A DNA stretch of 64,000 nt from Salinispirillum marinum (GCF_042651565.1 NZ_JBHSDF010000004.1); one strand, 5' to 3'; shown: positions 35,915 through 43,199, numbered from the stretch's first letter. Program-made: numbers and translations. Notes: generated from the sequence alone by a model not told the origin.

Positions 35915-35937
35915 CATGAACTTTCGAGGCATGCCTC
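35915..35937. repeat. Short palindromic repeat, copy B
   Basis: Ends in the perfect palindrome GAGGCATGCCTC (35926-35937), preceded by CATGAACTTTC. It matches copy A at 25219-25241 at 20 of 23 positions, the palindrome differing by a pair of compensating changes. Confidence 0.6.
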
Positions 35938-35970
35938 CGGTGCTCCACGGCAGGCCGGGAGTCGCACCTT

Positions 35971-35982
35971 GAGGCATACCTC
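35971..35982. repeat. Short palindromic repeat, partial copy C
   Basis: GAGGCATACCTC, the core of the same palindrome with one mismatch in symmetry, followed by TGCG as copy A is by TACG. It lies about 50 bases from the transposase stop. Confidence 0.5.
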
Positions 35983-36032
35983 TGCGTCCATTGCCTCATC
36001 GCACTCATTCTTGCCCTAGCGTGTTGTTTTCG

Positions 36033-37028
36033 TTAAGCCGGTTTCATGTGCTCAGCACTGAACAACCGCTCTGCATCGAATGGGGTGTCGCTTTTAATAC
36101 AAGCCCACAGGCCAGTGAGGTACTTGCGCATCACGGCGCACAAGGCTTGGATTTTCTTTTTGCCTCGCGCCACTAGAGCATCATAGAACGCTTTGGCTCT
36201 GGGTTCATACTGAACAGCCGTCATCGCAGGCATAAACAGCGCGGAACGTAAGTACATATTGCCCGCCTTACTCATCCTGCCTGGTTTATGAATGCTGGTA
36301 CCCGATTGTGTTATACGCACATCGAGTCCCGCGTATCGACTCACCTGAGGAGCTTTTAAGGTGTCGGGCAACACACAGAGTTCTGCCAGAATGACCAGTG
36401 CGCTGGCCTCAGCGATGCCTTTAGCCGCCATCATGTGCTTCCAGTGCTTGGCTAACTCCGACGAGACATTAATGAGCTCAAGTGCCGCGTTCTTTAAACG
36501 CTCGATACGCCGATTCAACTGCTCAATACCCTCTTGCTCATCGTCAAGCAACAGACCTAGGGTATCTTGTTTGGCGGACAACGCATGCAGCCGGTTCTTG
36601 GCTTGTGTCCGGGCATGGATCAACCGATTGATCTGCCGACCCAGATCACGCAAGCCCAGCTTGCCGGGTGTGGGTGGTGTCCATAAGCGCGGCATCATGC
36701 GTTCACCGTATTCGGCCAGCAAGGCGCTGTCGATGCCATCGGTTTTACTGCCCTGCAACTTGAGCTGGGCAAAATGTTTAAAACTTCTGGGATTAAGCAC
36801 ACTGACAGGGATATTACCCCTATGCAGCGCCACCGCTAAGTCCAGATAGTAAATGCCGGTTGCTTCTAAGACGACTCGTTCGGGTTTGACCATTTGTAGC
36901 TTTTTAAGGGCTTTGGCGTGGCCTTGTGGGTTTTGTGGGAAAGTGAGCACGGGCTGGTTTTTACCGTGCTTCCACACCACTAGGTCGAAGGACTTAGCGG
37001 CGATGTCGATACCTACAAATACTCTCAT
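36033..37028 (-). CDS. IS110-family transposase (DEDD recombinase)
   Basis: A 331-residue IS110-family recombinase. The N-terminal RuvC-like domain has the DEDD set: D8 (VGIDIA), E55 (VLEATGIYY), D97 and D100 (KTDGIDSALLAEYG). A coiled-coil region (about 130-200) precedes the C-terminal domain with the serine motif GRMSKAGNMYLRSALF (S253). Length is full and the frame unbroken, so it is probably active. Family members use a bridge RNA encoded in the non-coding end of the element to choose donor and target sites. Confidence 0.93.
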   Translation of the reverse strand: MRVFVGIDIAAKSFDLVVWKHGKNQPVLTFPQNPQGHAKALKKLQMVKPERVVLEATGIYYLDLAVALHRGNIPVSVLNPRSFKHFAQLKLQGSKTDGIDSALLAEYGERMMPRLWTPPTPGKLGLRDLGRQINRLIHARTQAKNRLHALSAKQDTLGLLLDDEQEGIEQLNRRIERLKNAALELINVSSELAKHWKHMMAAKGIAEASALVILAELCVLPDTLKAPQVSRYAGLDVRITQSGTSIHKPGRMSKAGNMYLRSALFMPAMTAVQYEPRAKAFYDALVARGKKKIQALCAVMRKYLTGLWACIKSDTPFDAERLFSAEHMKPA

Positions 37029-37039
37029 GGTCTTTAACT

Positions 37040-37262
37040 CCTAGGGTCAATTGCGTCACAATAGACACCGGTTCCCCGACCTCGCACTTGATGCCGCTTC
37101 AACCTTGTCATACGAAGTCCAGCGAGCTGGCTTCTGGATACTCCTCGAAGTGGGCAATGAGGCGGGGAGCCTCTCTACGGACGAGGTCAGCATAAGGCTG
37201 CCTCAAGGAGGCCACGGCTTCCCCGGTGACTGGTTTAAACAGTATCAAACCCGTCAGCTCTA
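37040..37262 (-). ncRNA. Candidate IS110 bridge RNA region
   Basis: Non-coding DNA directly 5' of the transposase, where IS110-group elements encode the bridge RNA. It contains three strong hairpins within 91 bases: GAAG-T-CCAGC/GCTGGCTTC (37114-37134), GAGGC-GGGGA-GCCTC (37159-37173) and GAGG-T-CAGC/GCTGCCTC (37183-37204). Orientation and limits are inferred from the family; no guide loops were assigned. Confidence 0.4.
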
Positions 37263-37422
37263 ACATACAAGGAGGTCAGCTTACATACAACGATGCACAG
37301 CTAGGCAACAACTAACAGTTCTTGCCAAGAAGATTGTAATTGGCCGAAGGACATATGACTAAAAAATGTGGAATTTGTGACGCAGTCGACATTTAAACGA
37401 TCACACTATCCCTTGGGTTAAG

Positions 37423-37451
37423 TTGTCAGCATTAGAACTTCTCAGTAATAT
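37423..37451 (+). promoter_or_regulatory. Candidate promoter of the peptide-export cluster
   Basis: TTGTCA (37423-37428), 17 bases, TAATAT (37446-37451), about 95 bases upstream of the HlyD-type gene. The rest of the stretch 37263-37545 shows only a GGCTA-GGAT-TAGCC hairpin (37521-37534) just ahead of the ribosome binding site. Confidence 0.45.
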
Positions 37452-37545
37452 CCTGCTGCAATCACCGTAAGGCACAATCCGGTGAATGGAATTACAGTAA
37501 CAGTTTTGTTATCTGACATCGGCTAGGATTAGCCAAGGAAAAAAC

Positions 37546-38799
37546 ATGACCACTGCCTTGTTTCGTCAACAAGCTATGGAGCGCCAGCGCGACCGCCTGT
37601 GGGGCGAAGTGCTGCTTATCCAGCCGTTATCGCTGCGGTTGTTGACCGGTATAGTCGTTCTCATTGTTGCCAGTATCCTGACCTATTTGTTCTGGGGCAC
37701 CTACGCCCGCAAAGAAACCGTGCAAGGGCATTTGGTGCCATCCAGTGGGGTGATTCGCGTATACGCAGCCCGTCCGGGTGTCATCCGCCAAGTGCTGACG
37801 CAAGAAGGCGATGTGGTGCAAGCCGGGCAACCGCTGTTTGTGATCAATGGCGACAGCATACTGGCCGATGGTCGGCATCTTGAGCAAGTGCTGCTCGACG
37901 AATACGAGTACAAACAAAGCTTATTGCAACAAGAACTTGAACGAATTCCCGCCGTATTCCAACGCCGCCATACCGACTTAGTGCGTGAGGCCTCCGCCAT
38001 AAACACCGACGTGCAATGGCTAAACCAACAAAAAAGCACCCTGCAACAACGCCTAGCTATTGTTGATAACCAGCTCAATAACATGCAGCGTTTACATGAA
38101 ATGCGCATGGCCAGTGAGGTAGATGTGCAAGCCATTTTGGCTGATCGCTTGGCGATATTGTCTGAACTGCAAGGCCTGGAGCGCAGTATCTCCAGTCAAA
38201 CGCATCAACATGACTTATTAGCCAACCGCGCTGCCCAACTGAACGACGACCAAAGTGCCCAGCAACATCAGTTGCAAGCAGAACTCAGCACGCTGGCTCA
38301 ACAAATCGCCGAACTCTATGGTCGCAAAGCCTATGTGATAACCGCCGAACGTAGTGGCACCGTCACCACCGTTCAGGCAACCGAAGGGCAAGATGCGGGG
38401 CAAGGTATCCCATTGGCAACTTTATTGCCTGAAGACAGCACCCTAGTCGCCGAATTGTTAGTACCCACCCGTGCTATCGGCTTTATAGAACCCGGCCAAG
38501 CACTGAACATACGCTACGCCGCCTTTCCCTATCAAAAGTTCGGTTTGTACCAAGGTGAAATCAGCCAAGTGAGTGATCACGTATTGCTGCCCAACGAATG
38601 GCTTCAAGCCCCTATCGCCGTTGAAGAACCCTTGTACCGCGTTATCGCCACCTTACATCAACAGGGTGTTATAGCCTTTGGGCAAGAAACCCCACTGCGC
38701 CCGGGCATTTTGTTGGATGCCGACATCACACTAGGGCAGCGCACATTGGTGCAATGGTTGTTAGAACCTTTATACAGTTTGAAAGGGCGGTTGCAGTGA
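37546..38799 (+). CDS. HlyD/CvaA-type membrane fusion protein
   Basis: A 417-residue periplasmic adaptor for an ABC peptide exporter. A short cytoplasmic N-terminus and one helix (about 30-50) are followed by a split lipoyl-like domain (GVIRVYAARPGVIRQVLTQEGDVVQAGQPLFVI), a long coiled coil (about 105-260) and a second lipoyl and beta-barrel part (GTVTTVQATEGQDAGQGIPLATLLPEDS). It should link the inner-membrane exporter at 40968 with a TolC-type outer-membrane channel, as CvaA does for colicin V; no tolC gene is in the window. AAGGAA lies 5 bases before the ATG. Comparatively GC-rich, unlike the small genes that follow. Confidence 0.9.
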   Translation: MTTALFRQQAMERQRDRLWGEVLLIQPLSLRLLTGIVVLIVASILTYLFWGTYARKETVQGHLVPSSGVIRVYAARPGVIRQVLTQEGDVVQAGQPLFVINGDSILADGRHLEQVLLDEYEYKQSLLQQELERIPAVFQRRHTDLVREASAINTDVQWLNQQKSTLQQRLAIVDNQLNNMQRLHEMRMASEVDVQAILADRLAILSELQGLERSISSQTHQHDLLANRAAQLNDDQSAQQHQLQAELSTLAQQIAELYGRKAYVITAERSGTVTTVQATEGQDAGQGIPLATLLPEDSTLVAELLVPTRAIGFIEPGQALNIRYAAFPYQKFGLYQGEISQVSDHVLLPNEWLQAPIAVEEPLYRVIATLHQQGVIAFGQETPLRPGILLDADITLGQRTLVQWLLEPLYSLKGRLQ

Positions 38800-38886
38800 G
38801 ACGAATGACAAAGAATTTGGCTTGGCCTAAGTAGGAAAAGCCGAGATGGAGAACCGATGGCAGCCCTGACTTTCAAAGGGCTGAGC

Positions 38887-38921
38887 TGCCACCGGTGGCA
38901 GGCAAACGAAAATGGTTTTCG
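38887..38921 (+). promoter_or_regulatory. Palindrome and hairpin upstream of the precursor gene
   Basis: TGCCACCGGTGGCA (38887-38900) is a perfect 14-base palindrome, and CGAAAA-TGG-TTTTCG (38907-38921) a perfect 6-base-pair hairpin. A further stem GGCAGC/GCTGCC spans about 38858-38890. They fill the 180-base gap between the adaptor gene and the precursor gene and may separate or regulate their expression. Confidence 0.45.
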
Positions 38922-38979
38922 TAAGCTGTCAGGGATGAGTTTAACTTAACTTTGATAAATCTCAATGGAGATGAATGAA

Positions 38980-39189
38980 ATGCAAACTTTAAATGTACAA
39001 CAAGTTGAGCAAGTGAATGGTGGTGCACGTGCAGTAGGAGTGTTTGCAGTTGGATATGTTGTAAGTAAGGCAGTTGACGCCGCGGTAAGTTACGTAAAGA
39101 AGGATATTGAAAAGAGTAGACGTCAAATCAAAGAGAAGAGAGAAAGTCAAACACCTCGTCAAACGCGCAGAGGCATTCGCTGGCGCTAA
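38980..39189 (+). CDS. Double-glycine leader peptide precursor, microcin-like
   Basis: A 69-residue precursor. ATG at 38980 gives the leader MQTLNVQQVEQVNGG, 15 residues ending in GG, the class II microcin/bacteriocin type recognised by C39 peptidases. GGAG lies 9 bases upstream; in-frame ATGs at 38965 and 38971 would lengthen the leader by 5 or 3 residues. The predicted mature peptide has 54 residues: a hydrophobic, small-residue helix (GVFAVGYVVSKAVDAAVSYV) then a strongly basic tail ending RRGIRWR, with about 15 Lys/Arg against 5 Asp/Glu and no cysteine. That is an amphipathic, cationic design typical of pore-forming peptides. I know no named peptide matching it. A hairpin follows at once. 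Confidence 0.78.
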   Translation: MQTLNVQQVEQVNGGARAVGVFAVGYVVSKAVDAAVSYVKKDIEKSRRQIKEKRESQTPRQTRRGIRWR

Positions 39190-39195
39190 ACTTGA

Positions 39196-39225
39196 AGCCG
39201 GGCTCAATTTGAGCCCGGCTATTTT
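39196..39225 (+). terminator. Hairpin after the precursor gene
   Basis: AGCCGGGCTC-AATTT-GAGCCCGGCT, a perfect 10-base-pair stem 7 bases after the precursor stop, followed by ATTTT. It probably ends or trims the precursor mRNA so that the peptide message is more abundant than the rest of the operon. Confidence 0.8.
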
Positions 39226-39237
39226 GGAGCAAGTATG

Positions 39238-39603
39238 ATGAACAGGTTCTCTTTTTTAATATTTTTGACTGTGACTACTGGTTTTCTGTGTGTTTTATAT
39301 AGAGATGATTATGAAGGAGGTTTTAAGTTTGTAGAGATTTTTATTTACTCATACCCTTCCTTCGCCTATATGCTTGGGATATTATCTTTATTAAGAATTT
39401 TTCATCTTCCGAACTCAAACCGTTTTAAACAAAAATTCATTATTCCAGTATTTGCAGGCAGTGTACTGTATGAAGTTCAGCAATATTGGGGAGCAGGAGT
39501 TTTTGATGTTAATGATGTGTTTGGGTTGGTAATTGGCTTGGTTTTTTTTATGGCCATTGACTATAAGTCTTTAGAAAAACATAAGGTCATGACGAGTGTT
39601 TAA
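39238..39603 (+). CDS. Small VanZ-like membrane protein
   Basis: A 121-residue, very AT-rich gene encoding a protein with about four predicted helices. The segment LYEVQQYWGAGVFDVNDVFGLVIGLV resembles the E..Q......FD..D....N..G core of VanZ-like proteins, which are tied to envelope antibiotic resistance in some cases. GGAG lies 8 bases before ATG 39238 (5 before the alternative ATG 39235). Its place right after the precursor makes it a candidate immunity protein, by position only. Confidence 0.6.
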   Translation: MNRFSFLIFLTVTTGFLCVLYRDDYEGGFKFVEIFIYSYPSFAYMLGILSLLRIFHLPNSNRFKQKFIIPVFAGSVLYEVQQYWGAGVFDVNDVFGLVIGLVFFMAIDYKSLEKHKVMTSV

Positions 39604-39621
39604 TAACGAGGCTGTTAGGAG

Positions 39622-40116
39622 GTGAAATTTACATTTAAAAGCCTCAATATTATTTTTTTCTGGCATCATATTTATATTGGTATTTTCGGTTTTTTTGCGT
39701 TTATGTCATTTATTTTTATTGGTTACATTGGCGCTTATGGCGCCAGTGTTAACGAATGGTGTTTTGGCGAAGGCTATGATTCATTTAAATGCAATAGACG
39801 TCAATCGAGTTCATTGACTGTCTCAACTATAATTCTTTTTCTATTTATTACATTGTATGTCTCAATGATAAGACGAATTACAGATTTCAGAGTGGTGAAT
39901 ATTAAATACAGCGGCAGGTACATATACGCCTATATTTCCGCTATTTTTGCAGTACCTCATGTGATTATAGAAAGACCAACCCATACTGCAAGGTCTTTTC
40001 TTTCGCGGGCTATTCATTGCCGTGTCGCATTGAGGGCGAAGTCGCTATTAATGCCTATATTTATGTATTCAAATAATAACGCACCAGCTAATATAATGAC
40101 AATTGATATATTGTGA
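39622..40116 (+). CDS. Hypothetical AT-rich membrane protein
   Basis: A 164-residue protein with no recognised family. Helices appear at about 10-35 and 65-90, with two cysteines in the loop between (NEWCFGEGYDSFKCNRR). The last 55 residues are basic and hydrophilic and are encoded by less AT-rich DNA, so the C-terminus could reflect a past frameshift or junction. Start is GTG at 39622, with GAGG 10 bases upstream; AGGAGG overlaps the GTG itself and would be too close. Second immunity or accessory candidate. Confidence 0.5.
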   Translation: MKFTFKSLNIIFFWHHIYIGIFGFFAFMSFIFIGYIGAYGASVNEWCFGEGYDSFKCNRRQSSSLTVSTIILFLFITLYVSMIRRITDFRVVNIKYSGRYIYAYISAIFAVPHVIIERPTHTARSFLSRAIHCRVALRAKSLLMPIFMYSNNNAPANIMTIDIL

Positions 40117-40165
40117 TAGGTTGTTTAATGAAATCAAGATCAAGTAACTCAAGGAAATCCTACAT

Positions 40166-40963
40166 ATGACTGAAACAACTGTACTACCCAACTCGGAAAC
40201 CACCGAATCACCAATTCTGCCTGAAGCAGAACAGCACAAGCCAGTACCGACTATAGGCAAGTCCCTTGCATGGCTATTCGTCTTCGCCGTGCTATTTTTC
40301 GGCGCAGCCATGATTTACGGGATGGCGTACGGCGGATATTTAGGCGCTACCCAGCCCGACCTTGTTGCCGATGCCGAGTTATTGGAGTCAACTATCTTTG
40401 ACGCCATGTTAAGCCCTTCAGGCATAGCCATTACTTTTCTAATGCAAGCGGTTTTGGTTATCCCGGTATTGATCTGGGTCTCCCATTTCTCCCATCAGTC
40501 GTGGCGTGAAACCTTGGCTTTTCGTTCAGTGTCATGGCGCGTCATGGGCTTTTGGGTATTGGTTTACGGCGCTTACTTTGTTGTACAGTCGATACTTGAC
40601 CTTATTGTGCCGTTAGATCTCGGTGACCTCATGACATCCCTAGTGGGGAGCAGACACTTAGGTCTTGTATTTGCCTTGGTTTTGTTAGCACCTCTCATAG
40701 AGGAATTGATATTTCGAGGGTATTTGTTTAAAGCATGGCGGCACACCCGGCTGGAGTTGTGGGGAACGATTATCCTGACATCATTGATTTTCACCAGTAT
40801 TCATGCGACACAATACTCCGGTTTACTCTTGGTTTATCTGTTTGCCTTTTCGGTCATATTGGGGCTGGCCCGTGAGAAGACGGGTTCTATCTGGACGCCG
40901 ATCGCGCTGCACGCGTTGAATAACAGCATAGCCGCAATCACTCTCGTGTACTGGGGCATCTAG
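40166..40963 (+). CDS. CPBP family intramembrane metalloprotease
   Basis: A 265-residue CPBP (Abi/CAAX-protease-like) membrane protein with about seven helices and a soluble N-terminus of some 30 residues. Active-site motifs are complete: EELIFRG (E179, E180, R184), FTSIH (H213) and HALNNS (H249, N253). CPBP proteins in bacteriocin loci are known as immunity factors or peptide-processing enzymes. AAGGAAATCC lies upstream, and the ABC exporter starts 4 bases after the stop, so the two are co-expressed. Confidence 0.88.
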   Translation: MTETTVLPNSETTESPILPEAEQHKPVPTIGKSLAWLFVFAVLFFGAAMIYGMAYGGYLGATQPDLVADAELLESTIFDAMLSPSGIAITFLMQAVLVIPVLIWVSHFSHQSWRETLAFRSVSWRVMGFWVLVYGAYFVVQSILDLIVPLDLGDLMTSLVGSRHLGLVFALVLLAPLIEELIFRGYLFKAWRHTRLELWGTIILTSLIFTSIHATQYSGLLLVYLFAFSVILGLAREKTGSIWTPIALHALNNSIAAITLVYWGI

Positions 40964-40967
40964 TAAC

Positions 40968-43085
40968 ATGGCCCGTCATCAGCATACGGCGGAGTCCAAC
41001 GCTACCACTCAGCTACTTAACTTCAGTGGCAGTCGGCGCTTACCGGTGGTTCACCAAAGTGAAGCAGCGGAATGTGGTTTGGCGTGCTTGGCAATGATTG
41101 CCGGTTTCTATGGCTACGACACCGATTTACTGCATTTGCGGAAGCGGTTTTCGGTTAGCCAGCATGGTGTCAACCTAAAGCAGTTGATGGATATGTCGGC
41201 CCGCTTACAACTGGTAGGCCGTGCATTGCAGTTGGAAGTGGACGAAATACCGCAACTGCAAACACCTTGTGTGTTGCATTGGGACATGAACCATTTTGTG
41301 GTGCTTAAATCCACAAGCCGCAAAGGCGTATTGATTCATGACCCGGCACAAGGCGAGGTGTCGTTGAGCTGGGAAGAAGTGGGTGATCACTTCACCGGTG
41401 TAGCCTTAGAACTGACACCCACCGAAGCCTTTAAACCGGCGAAAGAGCGGCGGCACCTGCGGTTAAGCCAGTTCTGGACTCGCATTCGCGGGCTAAAGCG
41501 CAGCCTGTTCCAGATCTTAGCACTGGCGTTGGTGTTGCAGGTGTTCGCGGTGCTGTCGCCGTTTTATATGCAAACCGTGGTGGACGACGTATTGCTGCGC
41601 AACGATGCGCACTTGCTGTTGGTGTTGGCAATCGGGTTTGCCTTGCTGATGCTCATTCGGGTGGGCACGGAAGCGCTGCGTGAGTTATGTATCTTACATC
41701 TCTCCACGCGGCTCAATATTCAAATGGCGGCGAACCTGTTTCGCCATTTGATTCGTTTGCCCATCGACTATTTCCAAAAGCGTCACATGGGCGATGTGGT
41801 GTCGCGCTTTGGTTCATTGCAGGCCGTCCGTGAGCTGTTAACCACAGGGCTGGTGTCTGCGGTGGTAGACGGCATCATGGCGATCATTACCCTCGTAGTG
41901 ATGATGGTCTATTCGGTCAAGCTGGGCTTAGTCGTGATTGGGTTTGTGGTCTTGTACGGTTTGGCCCGGCTGGCGCTGTATCGACCGCTGCGTCAACTCA
42001 GTGAAGAAAGCATCGTGGCACATGCTAAACATGAATCTAACTTTATGGAGTCAGTACGCGCCATTCAAACGGTAAAGCTGTTTCAGCGTGAGAACGATCG
42101 GCAGAACCTGTGGCAAAACAAATACGCCTCCGCCATGAACACCGACATTCGCATCGCCAAATGGCAAATCGGCTACGGGGCTATTAATGGGCTGCTGTTT
42201 GGCCTGGAGAACATCATCATTGTGTATCTTGCTGCACAGGCTGTGATGGGCAGCCTCATCTCCGTTGGTATGTTGTTTGCGTTCATGAGCTACAAACAGC
42301 AATTTGTCGACAGCATGGATAGCCTGATTGCCACGTTAATTGACATCAAGATGATTGGCCTGCACCTCGACCGCTTGGCCGACATAGCCTTTACCGAACC
42401 GGAACAAGTCGACGACCAGAGCATTCCCGGCCAAGCCGTTACACCGCTGATCGGCGCACTGCAAGCGGACAACCTCGCCTATCGCTACAGCGAAGCGGAT
42501 GCGTGGGTGTTCAAAAACCTGTCGTTTCACATTGCACCGGGTGAGTCCGTGGCGATCATTGGCCCCAGCGGATGCGGCAAAACCACGTTGCTCAAATGTC
42601 TAATGGGCCTGTTACAACTGGAAGAAGGCCAGGTGCTGGCCGATGGCACACCGCTCGGTAAATTAGGGCACTATCGCCAGTCCATTGCTGCTGTTATGCA
42701 AGACGACCAGTTGTTGAGTGGCTCAATAACCGACAACATCGCCTGTTTTGACCCACAGCCAGACCATGAGCGCATCATCCGTTGCGCCCAAATGGCGGCT
42801 ATTCACGATGATATTCTTACTTTGTCAATGCAGTACAACACCTTGGTTGGCGACATGGGCACCTCGTTAAGCGGTGGCCAGAAGCAACGAGTATTGTTAG
42901 CACGGGCGCTGTACCGTCAACCGACGATATTGTTCTTGGATGAGGCGACAAGCCACTTGGATTCGGCCAATGAAAGCATCGTGAATGAGCACATTAAACG
43001 CTTAAAGATTACGCGGGTTATCGTGGCGCACCGGAAAGAAACCATTACCAGTGCTGACCGGGTGATCGAGCTGAAGGCACTGTAG
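40968..43085 (+). CDS. C39-peptidase ABC exporter (bacteriocin type)
   Basis: A 705-residue peptidase-containing ATP-binding transporter. The C39 domain (about 25-150) has the catalytic set Q30, C36 (QSEAAECGLACLAM), H109 (WDMNHFVVL) and D125 (IHDPAQG). The transmembrane domain covers about 170-455, and the ATPase has Walker A GPSGCGKTT (532-540), signature LSGGQKQR and Walker B ILFLDEA. It should cut the precursor after its GG and export the core peptide, like CvaB. No other GG-leader substrate was found nearby. Intact throughout; comparable in base composition to core genes. Confidence 0.94.
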   Translation: MARHQHTAESNATTQLLNFSGSRRLPVVHQSEAAECGLACLAMIAGFYGYDTDLLHLRKRFSVSQHGVNLKQLMDMSARLQLVGRALQLEVDEIPQLQTPCVLHWDMNHFVVLKSTSRKGVLIHDPAQGEVSLSWEEVGDHFTGVALELTPTEAFKPAKERRHLRLSQFWTRIRGLKRSLFQILALALVLQVFAVLSPFYMQTVVDDVLLRNDAHLLLVLAIGFALLMLIRVGTEALRELCILHLSTRLNIQMAANLFRHLIRLPIDYFQKRHMGDVVSRFGSLQAVRELLTTGLVSAVVDGIMAIITLVVMMVYSVKLGLVVIGFVVLYGLARLALYRPLRQLSEESIVAHAKHESNFMESVRAIQTVKLFQRENDRQNLWQNKYASAMNTDIRIAKWQIGYGAINGLLFGLENIIIVYLAAQAVMGSLISVGMLFAFMSYKQQFVDSMDSLIATLIDIKMIGLHLDRLADIAFTEPEQVDDQSIPGQAVTPLIGALQADNLAYRYSEADAWVFKNLSFHIAPGESVAIIGPSGCGKTTLLKCLMGLLQLEEGQVLADGTPLGKLGHYRQSIAAVMQDDQLLSGSITDNIACFDPQPDHERIIRCAQMAAIHDDILTLSMQYNTLVGDMGTSLSGGQKQRVLLARALYRQPTILFLDEATSHLDSANESIVNEHIKRLKITRVIVAHRKETITSADRVIELKAL

Positions 43086-43168
43086 ATACGCAATGGTACG
43101 AGCAAACACGATTTCGCAGCCTTAAGTGCTCGTTATAACCGCTCATTCAGCGGAGGGAGTAGCGTTAA

Positions 43169-43190
43169 GGGGCGACTCAGATGTCGCCCC
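43169..43190. terminator. Hairpin between the exporter and DUF2333 genes
   Basis: GGGGCGAC-TCAGAT-GTCGCCCC, a perfect 8-base-pair GC-rich stem between convergent genes. No T-run follows on either strand, so it may be a rho-dependent or weak two-way stop. Confidence 0.55.
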
Positions 43191-43199
43191 TACGGCCAA

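Larger units (their letters stand above)
35653..36032. other. Intergenic region between ygiQ and the IS110 transposase
   Basis: A 380-base gap. It holds a GAGGC/GCCTC hairpin near 35770-35790, a perfect inverted repeat GGTGATC-AC-GATCACC (35872-35887), and two copies of the GAGGYATRCCTC palindrome (35926-35937 and 35971-35982). The end of the IS element must lie in the last 100 bases or so. No gene was recognised. Confidence 0.5.
36033..37262 (-). mobile_element. IS110-family insertion sequence (approximate limits)
   Basis: Transposase gene plus about 230 bases of structured non-coding DNA on its 5' side. IS110 elements usually lack clear terminal inverted repeats and make no target duplication, so the exact ends cannot be read here; the left end should lie between about 35983 and 36033. 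It sits between core ygiQ and the peptide-export cluster, next to palindromic repeats of the kind such elements often target. Confidence 0.6.

Noticed and set aside
35983..37290. Terminal inverted repeats and target duplication of the IS element
   Set aside because: No convincing matching ends or direct repeats could be found; this fits IS110 biology but leaves the limits undefined.
37263..37545. A second GG-leader precursor upstream of the adaptor gene
   Set aside because: Read in all frames by eye for a short ORF with a GG leader; none found in this gap or between 39190 and 40165 apart from the listed genes.
38805..38834. Nine-codon open frame between the adaptor and precursor genes, a possible leader peptide
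   Set aside because: No convincing ribosome binding site and no codon run suited to attenuation; too short to support.
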